Shown: positions 25,459 to 37,408 of the stretch, one piece after another
Layout: the number at the start of each line of letters is the position of its first letter
Position numbering within the stretch: the first letter of the stretch is position 1
NCBI GenBank assembly: GCA_027382625.1
Contig: JAJKFJ010022473.1
Coordinates: 100,905-164,904, forward strand
Direction: 5' to 3'
Length of the DNA stretch: 64,000 nt
DNA from: Tetmemena sp. SeJ-2015
Taxonomy: Eukaryota; Ciliophora; Spirotrichea; Sporadotrichida; Oxytrichidae
Notes under the pieces: model-generated
Database searches by the model: none
Seen by the model: only the letters and a program-made list of their open reading frames with translations
What the model was told of the DNA's origin: nothing
Position numbers and translations under genes: made by a program

Positions 25459-25741
25459 TTTTATAATACGTCTTCAATATTAAATTTAATATCATATAAA
25501 ACCCTCAGCAAGTTAAATGCAATATTTCTAGTATTTATAAATGATTGAAGCAAGGCATTTCGCGAGCTTTCTTGCAAATATTTTATAAGAACGATAAGGA
25601 GTAAAGTTCGAACGTATCCTACTTAATATGAGATATTTCTCTCCTCCATAAATTCTGGCCTTCCCATAAGTATATAACTTTCTAGCTAGCATCGTGAATG
25701 ATTTAATTGTTAAGTATTAAGATAAATTGATCGATTTTAAT

Positions 25742-28384
25742 ATGAGTGTGATTAACAAAAAGGAGTTTTTTCTGCTTTGGGCAAAGCAAACGGTCAAAAA
25801 TCTCAACTTGAAATTCGAGGCAGTTGAAAGAAACTCTCTTGCCAAGCAAATTATGAGGGAAAATCAGGACTATCAAGTGCTTGAAGCTTTCCTTCAGAAA
25901 TATGGACAGTCTAAGATCTCTATGGACCTTCTCATGATATAGTACTTTAATTTCATTATTTGAAATGAATCCTGAATTTTTGAGCGAGATGCTTATTTTG
26001 CATAATAGAAAGGAGTTCTATCATATTGATCAAATGGATGTCTCGCAAGGCTTCATTAAAATTAAAGGGGACAATAAATAATCCATAGCAGCTTAAAAGA
26101 AGAGTAATGCAGCATTTAACACAGATTTCTTGGAAATAGAGAGGCAACTTAAAGAAGCCGAAGCATTGAGTACTTTTGAATATAATGATAATATCATCGG
26201 AGAGACTAAAGAATTGCAGAAAGATCAGTTTGATTAGTCTATAATTTAATTTCACTTAACAATTTGAGCACATGCTTTAGCTAATGAAGGCTTTCTTTAG
26301 AAAACGAATGCTTGATGGCAAAAACATTTTCAAGGTCTTAGCAAAGAACTATGAGTCTGAGGATGTGAAACTTAAGATTTTTGAGCTCATTAAAAAATGA
26401 AACTGATATTTATTACAAGCTAGTGTTTTTGGTGTGTTTCTTTTGCAAGGACATAAAAAGTGACTTAGACTTTTACTAACAAGCTGACCAAAGTCTAAAC
26501 ATTTTCTCAAATGCTCTCTCAAACTTGCATCATGACTGTAACCCAATGCTTACTAAATGCGTGACCTAAGTTGTAGGTGAAGCCTTGAAATAATTCACGC
26601 TCATCAATGTTAATGATTGCATGCCTTTCATCGGTTAAGATGAGATTTTTATGCGCAAAGCTGCAAAAATCAATCTTAATGAGAGTAAATTTATAGGCAC
26701 AGAAGAGAGCCAATAGAATTGCAGCAATCTTTTTTAAAACTAAAAATAGAATTAATTTGCCAATCGATCTAAGCCTTACTAGTTGTCTTAATTCAAAAGG
26801 ACAGAGGATCAATTTGGGGACAAATTAGCCTTGTAAGATGAGCTAAATATCGTTATTGAGCAGAGTTAATTAGGGCAAGGGCTTGGAGACTTTGACTTTA
26901 CAAAGGGCTAAATTACTCAGCCCTCAATGAATTGGAGAGACACAAGTGTCATAGAAAACACCCTGAATCTTACTCCCAAGCTTAGTCCTCGCAGTCCATA
27001 AGCACATGACTTTTTCGGCCAAATGAATGCTAATAAAAAGAGGACTACTCTCAATAAATCAACAAAAATTAGATGTTTTTGTATATTTACTTATATTGGA
27101 TTACTATAAATTCTTCTCACAGAGACGAGGACTTGTAAATAAAGTTAGAGGAGTTAGAAAGAGAACTTTTCTCTCTTAGATCGGAGAATAAGGCATTTTA
27201 AAAATCTATAGATATGATGTAGGACGAGTTAGCCTCTTCAAAAGAGAAAGAAGAGGAATAGTCAAATCGAATTAGTGAGCTAGAGGAAGAAATTCAGACT
27301 CTTGATTTTGAGTGTAGATCTTGGCAGAACAAACTTTAGATCAGCGAAAATAAAAGGATATAGTTAGAGTAAGGTGCTAATGGCAATGAGTAGCGACTGA
27401 ATTTGATAGATAGTCTAAATAGATAGAATGAACTTATGCTTACTGAAAATGACAACTAAGCCCAAGAGATAGAATTCCTCAAATAAAGATACCTCCTATA
27501 TTATACTTACATGCTATTTTTACTTTTATAAAGAGTTGAAGAACTGTAAAGGCAAAACGATCGAAAAGAGAAGGATCTAGAAAAGTTGAATAGCAAAATA
27601 GCAGAATCAAAAACTCATTTTACCGACCAGGGTTCTCTTATTTTATGCAATTTATAAATCTCACAAGGAGTTGGTGACATTTAGAAACAGAGACTCCTTG
27701 TAGAATGAGATATTCGAATAAATTCTCCCCTTAATTCAGTAGAACAAGACCTAAATTCAGAATTATCCATTCTAAAGTGATCAAATAAATCCTGAGAAAA
27801 ACTAATCGATACCTAAATTATAGCTGGCTCAAATGAATTAAACTATTCCATTAGAAAGTAGAGGCATATCTACTAAAAATAAGGACAAATAAGTGAAGAG
27901 AAAACTATTATACTCAGTAGGGTGCCAAGTCTATGAATAAAAGTTTAGGAATTAACACTAAGTAAGAGCTTCAAATTAAAAAACAATAACTGGAGGAGGC
28001 TTAGTAAACTTATCACTACTTTTTATTTAGTGTTTGGCTTTTAATTTTAAGCTTTAACTGGCTCATTTGAATGATAATTAAATAAGCATCGCAAAATAAA
28101 ATTGCTTACGATTAGAGGATGAAATAGTTGTGAAGGAATTAAAATTAAAGAGATAGGATCAAACAATTTAAGATTATTTAGATGAGATATCCTCGCTAAA
28201 GAATAATTAGGAAAGAGTAAGAAGGAAAAATCTGAAATTAAAAGAAGAGTTATAGGCTATTGAAAAGTCTTACTTGTAAATATAATCAAAGACTTCTAGA
28301 ATAAATCCCAATCTCCTGACTAGCTTTGTCTTTTCTATTGCTTTTGCCTATTTATTCAGTAGAATGTTTAATTAGGCTTAGTGA
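25742..28384 (+). CDS. Tail-anchored coiled-coil protein (golgin-like)
   Basis: The start is ATG 25742 (MSVINKKEFFLLWAKQTVKN). An earlier frame beginning TTG at 25727 is less likely. The first ~400 residues look folded (SNALSNLHHDCNPMLTKCVT). From about 27.13 kb the protein is long coiled coil (EELERELFSLRSENKA; RISELEEEIQTLDFE). At the C-terminus LLTSFVFSIAFAYLFSRMF forms one hydrophobic segment just before TGA 28382-28384. A coiled-coil rod with a C-terminal membrane anchor is the plan of golgins and similar tethers, so a Golgi or vesicle role is plausible. Several introns are needed, including one in about 27075-27119. Confidence 0.55.
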
Positions 28385-28550
28385 GTATTTAGGAAATACA
28401 AACTTACTAAGAAGAGGTCTGCTATATATATTTTAAATGAAGATTGAATATAAAGACAGTCTGTGGTTGGAGATATTTGTAAACATAAATTTATTACTAG
28501 TTCTTGTTGACTTAGTATTTTTTGTTTAAAAATTTGTTATAAAAATTGAA

Positions 28551-31500
28551 ATGAACTTTTTGAAAACTATAATTGAAGTAACAAAATCTCAGCAGCATGA
28601 AGAGCCCAGAGATCCTTTTAATAATTCTGAAGACTAACTGCACGAGTCTGCAACAGATTATAGTCAAAATCGAGACGAGTATCATGAATCAGAACCCTCA
28701 TAATAGAGTGAAAAACACTTTAACTAAAAATAGCTCAACTAAAATCTTGATGAATAAGAATAAGTGATTTCACCCTAAAGGAGTTCAATTAATATGATGA
28801 GAATGATGATTTTGAAAACAATTAAGGACTGTAGCCAGTTTAAGAATACGTTGCAGAACTTCAAAGATAGTAGTAAGCCTTAATTGAGAATCTCAACTAG
28901 CTATAACAGAGGTAAGCTACATTGAAAGATTAGCAATAAAATCCTTAACCTGAAAGTAAAAATAACAATCTGGAGCAAAGACATTTAGAATCTCAAGATA
29001 TTGCCTAAAATGATTACAGCAAGGTGTCATCAGCCCTGCCTTTAAGTATCTAGCTAATGAGAGATAGGCAAAAGTAAAAGACTCAATAACTATAAGAATA
29101 ATTGCGTAAGAGTAACCTCAATCCCCTCATATAGAAGAAATAGTAGGCGAGCCAAGGGTTATTGAAGTGGTAAATGCCTGAGGAAATAATTACTTAGAAG
29201 TAAGCTGCAACTGTCACTCCGCAAAATCAAGGGGGCTATTCTTCTATATCTCCTGCAGCTAAGAAGATGGTTTCAGTAACTATAAATACTCATCAAAATC
29301 AGTACATGGAGTTCTAGAAATCTAATCCCACCTAATTGATAGAAAAGCAACTCAAAGAATTAAAGCCAGAGCAGTTTTTATAACTAATTTTTATTAAAAT
29401 TTTGCAGCCAAAGTCTATTATTAAGGCAGAGTAAAATGCACATAAAAAGAATAAGCAAAGCGAAAAAAGAATATAGCAAGAAGTGGATAGAATTGTCGAG
29501 GAATTATAAAAAGCTAAAAGGATAAAAGGACTTTCAAGTTAAACTTCAAAAATTAAAACTGTTGATTACATTGTCAACACTGACGTGGATTATTTAGGCA
29601 ACAGTATTCTGAGTTCAGATAGCAATTCCCCTTCAAAGAAAGCTTAAAAGAAAAAAGCAAAGATGCAAGGATCCATAAACTAATTTTTTTAACAGTATAG
29701 ACTCTTTCTTGTCTTCTCATCATAATAAACTTAATCATTATTTTATTAAGATATATAGATAAAATAGATCTAATTTAGGTCAACATCTATGACCTCTCTT
29801 TTAGGATAAGATGATGGCAAAGGCAGTATAAGCGAAAAGTAAAATAAGTCTTTAAAATTCAGAGAATATGTGGCGGATGATTGCGTTTTTTGTTTAAGAA
29901 GAAGAATAACTGTGATGCAATTGAGTTGTGGCCACAAGTTTTGTGCTTATTGCATAGAGCAGCAACACAACATAAATGGAATTCGTATATACCATATTTA
30001 AACATAACTATGATTTTGCAAGAAAACAAGGGCATCTTAAATAGACTCATTCGATGCTACGAATGCAAATCCTAGCATAAACTAACAAATGATTAAATGA
30101 ATCAAATAAAGCAGCATTAAAAAGATAAACGAGTTTAACCTCCAATCCCACAGCCACCTCTGATAAGAGGCTACAAAAAATGCGAGACTTGCTATTAGGT
30201 TAACCAAAATCTTGATAACGTTTTGAATGCTGAGTTTGAGTGCTTGAGTTGTAACATCATGATCTGCAGAGATTGCTTGGAAATGTAACATTTCATTTAT
30301 CTTAAAGTTCTTTAGTCATTTCTAGAACCCAAAGCATGAAAATCATAGAGTCCTTAAGCTCTTAGATAATGGGAACATTGAAAAGACAGAAAATGATTTC
30401 TGCGAAACTCATAGAGAGCGCTTAAGATATTTTTGTTTCACAGATAGAAAACCATTGTGTATCGTGTGTGCAAACTATGAAAACCATAAAAATCACAGAG
30501 TCAAACTTATCACCTAGATTTTAGAGGAATAAGCAATCATTAGGTAAAAGCTCTAGTAAGACATTACAAAACTTCTCGCTGAGGTAGATAAAAATATAGG
30601 GTTCTTTAAAACTACTAGAGAGGCTATTCTTGCTTAGAGAGAACTTTATCTGTCAAAAATTAGAGCAGATTTTGAAGTGATGTTCAAGTTATTGGAGAAG
30701 AAATATAGTGAGATGTATCAAAAAATTGAAAAGGCATTTTAAAATTCACTCAAGGAAAGTGTATTTATACAGGCCGGATTTTCCTCTTTTCATCAGAGAC
30801 TAAATTATTTGCAAGGAGTTAATCCTTAGAGAGACATGGATAACCTCATTATAAACGAGCTTGCCGAGGACATTCTAAATTTGGATATAGATAAGAGATT
30901 CTTTAATGACTTTGATATTTCTGATAGTGTCTTCTTAAATGAGCCCTAGAATAAAATACAGCAAGTGCTTGAAGATTACGATTTCAAAGATGTTTCAAGC
31001 AGACATCTCAAGCATATGAGATACTGCTTTATAGAATCTAAGATTCTTGAAGGGCCAACATATATCACTAACGAACTATATATAATGTTTCCTAAAATCA
31101 AGGCTACAGAGCTTTTGTATAGAATGAATAGAGATGGCTGTACTCCAGAAAATTTTCACAGAAAGTGTGATAATAGAGGAGCAACACTTACTTTTGTTAA
31201 AACTACTAATGGCTTTATAAATTCTGCGTAAATTAAATGAGATAAATTTAAAGAGATTTTTTGTTTATTTGGAGGGTACAATCCTTCTTCTTGGGTGCCC
31301 TAATATTGCTACACAGATTATATTTCAATCTATATAACATTTGAGATTGTGATGATGCTTTCATATTTTCGATTTATGCGCCAGGTACAAATAGATCACC
31401 TTTTAAATGCCCAGTGAAGAAGGATAAATCTGAATTTGCGATAAAGAATTCTGAACCTGCTTTTAGTCCTGGCTTTGGAGAGGCAAACAACTGCGATCTT

Positions 31501-31686
31501 TTTATTGCATTTAAGAATCCTGCTAAGAGCTATTCAAAGCTAGGGAATGTGTATCAAGTTCCATTTCAGTACAAGGGCCTAAACTAGTTTGAGCTCCATA
31601 ATTTATTAGCAGGAACTGAAAGTAACTGGGAACTAGAAGAAATTGAAGTTTATTCTGTCAAATTATAAGACTAATATGATATTTGA
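28551..31686 (+). CDS. RING / B-box / coiled-coil / TLDc protein
   Basis: From ATG 28551 a ~380-residue Gln-rich, partly coiled-coil region is followed in frame by a RING finger near 29880 (CVFC…CGHKFCAYCIE). Cys pairs follow (RCYECKS, KCETCYQ, CLSCNIMICRDC), then a B-box-like FCETHRERLRYFC and a coiled coil (VMFKLLEKKYSEMYQKIEKA). The C-terminal ~200 residues form a TLDc domain (TFVKTTNGFIFGGYNPSSW, GNVYQVPFQY, EEIEVYSVK), ending at TGA 31684-31686. The RING predicts ubiquitin-ligase activity; TLDc domains are linked to oxidative-stress response and V-ATPase binding. A 17-nt intron lies at 28764-28780. ATG 29789 is an alternative start if the Gln-rich part is a separate gene. Confidence 0.7.
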
Positions 31687-32247
31687 TTTTAGATTTAAAT
31701 TATAAATTTTCCAAGAGATAATGTACTCTATTTCTTTATAGAAAGCCTTTTTTATTGAGTGAGTTATGACTTAGTATTTTCAAAAGCTTTAAAATTTAAT
31801 AAAAATTGAGAACTTGGATCACAAGTAGCTTTTATTTTAGCTCTGCGTCTAGTTTATAAATAGAAGACTTTGATATTTTTAGTTTCTTGCTTGCTTTAAC
31901 TATAAATTATTGATAGCAGTATTTTTAATCCTAAAGCCAACTGACTCATTTTTAGAATTAGAAATGCTTCTAAGGACTTAACTTTTGTAATTTCATCAAA
32001 TTTTCAAGATTCTACTAATGCTAATCAGAACTTATTATCGCTTGCTTAAAAGTTTATTATCCTTCTTCATTCTATTTAACTTTTTTAAGCTTGGTCATAA
32101 TAAATAAAGTTTTAAAAAGAACCAAAATGGAATAATTATTTTAAATTTATTCAATCAATAAAAAATAAAATTGACATAATTATTAAATATTGTGGTATTT
32201 CTGTAGAATAAATTTACAAATAGCGCGAAGTAATCAGTTTTTTATTA
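31687..32247. other. AT-rich spacer between convergent genes
   Basis: About 560 bp of AT-rich sequence between the TLDc gene stop and the minus-strand stop at 32248. No coding frame, repeat or structured RNA was recognised. Confidence 0.4.
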
Positions 32248-33322
32248 TCAAGTAAATTGCTTCACCAATTTATAATGAATTTATAAAATATGTATAATAT
32301 ATTTAGTCATATTCAAATCTTTATTTAGATTTGAAGTATCTTTGTTGGGTATTGATTGCTTCTATTTTTGCTGATTGATAATCTACTGCGCCTCTATAAA
32401 TGTAGTTAAACTGTCACTCTCAAAAACAATATTAGAATAATGTTGTTGCTGTTTCTAGTTTCTAAATCTAGAGACATTCAATGACCTCTCTTTAATGCTC
32501 TAAGATATCACTTAGTTTTTACTTTATTGGGCTGCTTTCTTTTTCTCAAAAGATTAGAAAAAGCTCTTGCTTTGAGTTTCAGGACCTTCAAAAGAAGAAG
32601 ATTGCTACTGATTAATGTCTTCATTTATTTATTGCTTTTGAATAGTTGATGAAGATCTTTCTATTGAGTTTTATAATAGTCTTAAATAAGAATAGCTTTA
32701 AAATATCTTGTATCCTAAGTTTAATGTGAGAGCAGTTAATTTGATGGAGTTTAGCCCTCTCTAATGTTCTTTGATAATTAACTGATGTCTCTTTACCTGT
32801 GCTGGAGGTTCGATTAACCCATTCCAAAAGGTATAATGCTTGCGTTGTATTGAGTAAAGTTGTATATGGTAGGCTTATCAATCTCGTTCAAAAGCCTTGT
32901 CCTTCTTTTATACAGATTGTTCAGGTTAAATTAACCCTGCTGATTGCTAATCTGCTCTCGCTCTTACTATTTATTTTTTGCTTTCCTGTATCTAGAAGCT
33001 ACTTTTATTCATCTACTTAGAGTTATTATGGTATTTCTCCCTCAGAGTCTTAATTAAATAGGCGCTAAGTTTCTCTTGCTCTGTTCATAGAATTGTACTC
33101 TAGTTTCTACAGTTACTAAGAATGAGCTTTTTAATGGTGAGCGCGGACTCCTTGCACTTGTTGCAGTATGGGAACTTGAAGCAGCTCAGATTTTTAATAG
33201 AGGTTTTGGATTTTAAGCGCACTTGAGCTTAGTATTTGATTTTGCCAGACCATCTGCTTTTGCAGTAGCTGTTAATCCATTCGTGATTTTTAAGTTTCTC
33301 TAACGTAGTCTATGAAATTCAT
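32248..33322 (-). CDS. Gln/Lys-rich, probably coiled-coil protein
   Basis: The likely start is ATG 33322 (MNFIDYVRETQKSRMDQQLL) and the stop is TGA 32248-32250. It is rich in Gln, Ser and Lys with helical stretches (EKKKAAQQSKNQ; KLEYNSMNRARETQRLFNQD). One intron, GTTAAT…TAAAAG, lies near 32893-32927, and a 36-nt frame-neutral intron may lie near 32755-32790. A frame change near 32640 is unexplained and may be an indel. No family is recognised. Confidence 0.45.
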
Positions 33323-33509
33323 TCTCTAAGACGAATGAGAAAGGGTACCCACTGCTTTCGGACTCTAGGTCTGAAAATATTCAGCATTTAGGTTTATAAA
33401 GTTTTGGGTTTAAGGCTAAATTTCCATCTGAAAATGCAAAATTTTAGCTTAATAAAATTGAAAATAATTTATAATTATGATACTCTTATAACAATTTTAA
33501 TAAACTCTC

Positions 33510-33650
33510 TGTCATGGGTTAACACGTAGCATCAGGTCGGGCCGCACTAATTATAAGCGTGTTTTAGTGGGTGATATAAAAGCCTATAATATATCCCCTG
33601 GTGGGTTCTTAATTCCACTAATATTCTAATCTAATCTAATCAAATCTATA
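33510..33650. other. G+C-rich patch with a short stem, possible structured RNA
   Basis: In AT-rich DNA this patch contains AACACG … CGTGTT (about 33521-33563), which can form a six-base-pair stem around a GC-rich loop, followed by TAGTGGG and CCCCTGGTGGG. It is not a tRNA or a recognised spliceosomal RNA. It could be a small non-coding RNA, a promoter-proximal element or part of the repeats beside it. Confidence 0.25.
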
Positions 33651-33659
33651 ATTAGCATT

Positions 33660-34510
33660 CAAAAGGATTTGATCAAACTATAGCTGGAAGCTTAATAGAA
33701 AATAGAATTAAATTAGGATTTAAATTAAAATGGAAAGTTATCTTAGCACTTTAATTGTGCCCAATTTAAATAATTCTTCAACCATTCGAAAGAGCATGAA
33801 ATTCTAAGAATTTTTTATCGATGCAATTTTTGTGTGGGAGTGCTTAGTCAAGAGTTATAAGCGATACAATTTCTGCTGAAACTGATATTTGGTTTTGAGA
33901 GCACTGCGCTAGCCAAATCTCTCAGCAGAGATAAGCTAAAAGAATCTCCAAGAATGAAATAGTCGTAGAATATAGCTGAGAATTTAATGAAAAATCAAAT
34001 TAATTAATAAAAGTGATTAAAATGGATTTAAATCGCGACAGTTGAAGTGTCTCAGAATCGAGCAATAATTAGACCATTCGATTCAGCATAGAATTCTAAG
34101 AACTTTTCATCCTTGCAACTTTTGTGTGGGAACGCTCTGTCAAGAGTTATAAGCCACACAAGTTATTCTGAGTTCGATATTGAAGAATTTGAAGAGTGCT
34201 CACTTCATATCTCCCTGGTGAGAGGTGCTGAGGCGATGATTAAAGAAGAAACTCATATTAATTTTTGATAAGCTATCGAACAAGCTACAGATCGAGGGGT
34301 GAATCTGCGATTTCAACTGCCACCATTTTGCAACTCCTCATTTATTATTTTAATCAATCACCGATTTTAATTAAATTCTATACTATAATACAAGCTATCG
34401 AGCAAGCTGCAGGTTGAGAGGTGAATCTCACAATTTAACTGACAAATTTTTACAGATTTCTCCTTATTATGTTAAACAATTTCCGATTTTAATTAAATTT
34501 TATATTATAA
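33660..34510. repeat. Dispersed repeat, two tandem diverged copies plus a partial one
   Basis: Two units share an ordered block: a TTCTAAGAA motif, then TGCAA.TTTTGTGTGGGA, then GTCAAGAGTTATAAGC (units at about 33690-33960 and 34010-34385). The 3' part of the second unit (AAGCTATCGA.CAAGCT, GAGGTGAATCT, ATTTTAATTAAATT) is repeated again at 34386-34510. Another copy is at 44700-45075. Copies diverge by many substitutions, and no coding frame is conserved among them. They may be a non-autonomous mobile element or an RNA-gene family. Confidence 0.7.
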
Positions 34511-34679
34511 TGGCTTTTTAAATTAAATTATTTATCTCATTAACAAAATATATTTTTCTTTTTTCACTTGCTATTAATTTACTTATTTAAAATTCCTGTG
34601 AGAATTAAATTATCTCTTTATATAAAAGTTTTTCTTTTTTACCTTAAATAATTATAGCTTGCTAAATACTATTTTATTT

Positions 34680-36447
34680 AGAGCCCTTTCTAATAAATCT
34701 TCTGCCGATTGCGTACTCATTGTTTGCATGCCACTCTTCGAAAGATTTTCTTAAGATATTCTCATAAAGTTCTTGTTTTGGACCCGTTTGAAATTGATTA
34801 GTTGCCCTATTATAGATTGGATAGAGTATCTCAAAATTTTAACCTTTCTGATTCCTTTCCCAACTATCCTTTGCCTTCAACCTCCTAATTTTGATTTGAT
34901 CTCTTTCCTCTTATGGTAATTACTATTTGCCAAATACCACTCTTCATTATATCTCTACCTTCTCCTTCTTTAAGTATTTTTCTTTTCTTTTATTATTAAG
35001 ACCTAGTATTCTGATAGTGTCTTCGATAAGCGATTGTTTTATTGTACAATCAAGAGGAGTATCAGTGTTTAAACTAGGTGAATAGTTTACCTCCAAAAGC
35101 CAAGGCTTCAGATTCTGGTCAAACAACACATCAAACCCGAGAATATGGAAACATTAAGAGTTTTCTAGATCGTCAGGCTTAGCACTTCAGTAGCAATCAT
35201 GAATTTAGGGAAGCCCAGAAAGTATAGTCTTGAGAATAATATCCTTTATTTGCATCCATAAATATTCATAGATTATCCTAGTTCTGGTTTGAAATTTATA
35301 GCAAAACAGATCATAAGCTTCTTTTATGGCCTACATTTAATAAATAATATATTTTAATGGCAAATTTTTATTTTCTTAGTTGCTCTCATTGCCATATGTA
35401 AATTTATCACTATCCTTGTTGATAGCGTAATTAGTGAGATGCATGCAAAGATCAGATATATTAGATTATTTCGGTTTTTCATATTGAGAAGTCGCAAATC
35501 TAGCTAAACCGTCATTATAAATAAAAGCTCTAAGAGGATTCACTCCAGTTATTAAAACATAAACGCGAAGGTCGAATTTTAATCCATCTATCAACAATGG
35601 CTTATCTATATATTACTATACTATGATATTTTTAAGTTAGTTTGAAGTTATTTAATGATTGTTAGAGCTCTCAAACTTTTTATTAGCCTCCAAAAAATCT
35701 AGATTTCAACTCAGAAATATTCCTTTACCTTAGCAACTTGCCTCAGGCTTGACTATGAATGTATCTTAGCTATTTTTAGAGACGAAATGTTATTTTAGCT
35801 TTTTTAAATCCTGTGGCAGCACCCAGGTTTCTGGAAAAAATTGAAATTCATCTGGATAACATTTTTTTAGGCTAGAGAGATTTATAGCGAGTATATTTTT
35901 CCTGGAAAGAGAAGAAATGCCTGGGAATCTATTGACTCTTTGGTAGATTTTCATTTTAATAAGGAAAGAGGGCTAGACTTGTCCATCTAACCAACAAATA
36001 TCCCAATCATTTTATTCTTCTTCGTTCTTGATCTTAAAATTCATAGACTCTGCAACTCACTCCATAATATCATACTAAGTATGCTATATGTTTAAAATCA
36101 AGTTATTAGCATTCTAATCGCTCTATTTTTAATTCTTTCTTTTTTACTGGCCATCAATTTAGGATGGTTTTTCATCTTAAACTTATATGAGTGCTGCATT
36201 TTTACTTAAGTCTATTTGATAAGGAGAGTGGTGAGGCTATAAGTCCTTGGTATTATCATTTATCGTATCATGATAGTTGTTTGAATTTATATCCATAAGA
36301 TGTGTACTCTAATTTTGCGGAGAATGACTAGTATTTTGTTAGATTTGGTAACTCATTTTATCCTAATTATCCGTTTTAATCCAATTTATTTTTCACCTAA
36401 ACTTGTTACTCTTATAGGTTCATTCCATCAGAGTGATCCATTTTCAT
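34680..36447 (-). CDS. Tubulin–tyrosine ligase-like (TTLL) glutamylase/glycylase
   Basis: TTLL enzymes add glutamate or glycine chains to tubulin in cilia and basal bodies. After a Gln/Asn-rich N-terminus from ATG 36447 comes the TTL core: [53 protein letters not shown], and near the end [19 protein letters not shown], which carries the usual ATP/Mg residues (EVN). Helices after the core ([25 protein letters not shown]) also fit. Within the conserved core an in-frame TGA lies at 36057-36059 between QYDIME and VAESMNF, with no splice pair that removes it. A second in-frame TGA near 34950 can be removed as a 36-nt intron. The N-terminal part needs a one-base shift. The 3' end is approximate. 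Confidence 0.75.
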
Positions 36448-36527
36448 TTAAGAATTATTTAAGAAAAGAATTAAATTAATGAAGAGTAATTAAGGTCTCA
36501 TTGCTGCTGGTTTATAGCCCTCTGTTC

Positions 36528-37139
36528 TCACTTAGTTTTCTTGTCATCGTTTGCAGCCTAGGCAACAGATTCCCCATTGTCATCAAATTTGTCATTCATT
36601 GTCATAATTTCTCTCTCCTTCTTATTGATAGTTCCTCCTCTGCTAGTGGCGCCAGTCTTGCTGCCACCCTTTTTGCCGCTCATCTTTATACCTAAAGCCT
36701 TGGCTTCAGCAATTGCAGCTTATCTGGCTGCTAGCATAGCTTGCTTATTATGCTTTCCGCCGCTTTCATCCTTATTGAGTTGCTTTAGCATGCCAAGTAT
36801 AGTGACATCCATTCCCCAAGGTGCCTTAGCGTTCAGTTTATCTTGTTTCATCTTTGCGAGGCGCTCATCTTAAGTAGAGAGTGCTCTGCGAATTTAAGCA
36901 AGTCTTACTTCATAGCCTCTCTCAAGCACATCTCCCTTAGGCTTGCGATTGTAAGGAGAATTGAAGTCTACTTCTTCAGTTTCCTTCTCATAAATCCAAG
37001 GCACTCCTGCTTTCTCAAAATAAGTTCTTAGTTCTGCTTTCTAGCGACCATTAATAACTGCGGGCCTCCATTTTCCATTTACAAGGGAGGGCTTTATCAT
37101 GTCCTCTATTGAGTTCTTAGAAAGCAATTTCAACCACAT
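36528..37139 (-). CDS. Small basic protein, possibly mitochondrial ribosomal
   Basis: An uninterrupted 203-residue frame runs from ATG 37139 (MWLKLLSKNSIEDMIKPSLV) to TGA 36528-36530. It contains NGKWRPAVINGRQKAELRTY and YFEKAGVPWIYEKE, then FNSPYNRKPKGD. It is Lys-rich, with a Gly/Ser/Lys-rich C-terminal region. The W-(R/K)-P…GR(K/Q)…L(R/K) pattern resembles some mitochondrial ribosomal proteins, but I cannot name a family member. The region is divergent from epsilon-tubulin, with 270 bp between starts. On the opposite strand it looks open in shadow frames. Confidence 0.6.
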
Positions 37140-37408
37140 TTTATTAGATTATTATTTATATCACTCAAACATATTAACTATACTAATCTTTATGAAAATT
37201 ATTAAATTGAAAATATTTCACGCTAAAATTTTTCGTTTGTTTATTAATCTCCTTATCTAAATAAATAAAAAGATTAAGGAAATAATTTGCGTCATTAAAA
37301 ACTCTCAGATTAATCATTAAATTTAACATTACCCTTATATTAGACTCCAGTGAATATTATTCAATAATAATATGATAGCAAACAAAATTAATTAAACTAA
37401 AAATTTAA

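Noticed and set aside
25727..25741. Start at TTG 25727 for the tail-anchored coiled-coil gene
   Set aside because: An in-frame ATG follows at 25742 and nuclear genes normally start at ATG.
36501..37031. Several hydrophobic plus-strand frames
   Set aside because: They are antisense to the Lys-rich 203-residue minus-strand gene, which has a full start-to-stop frame.
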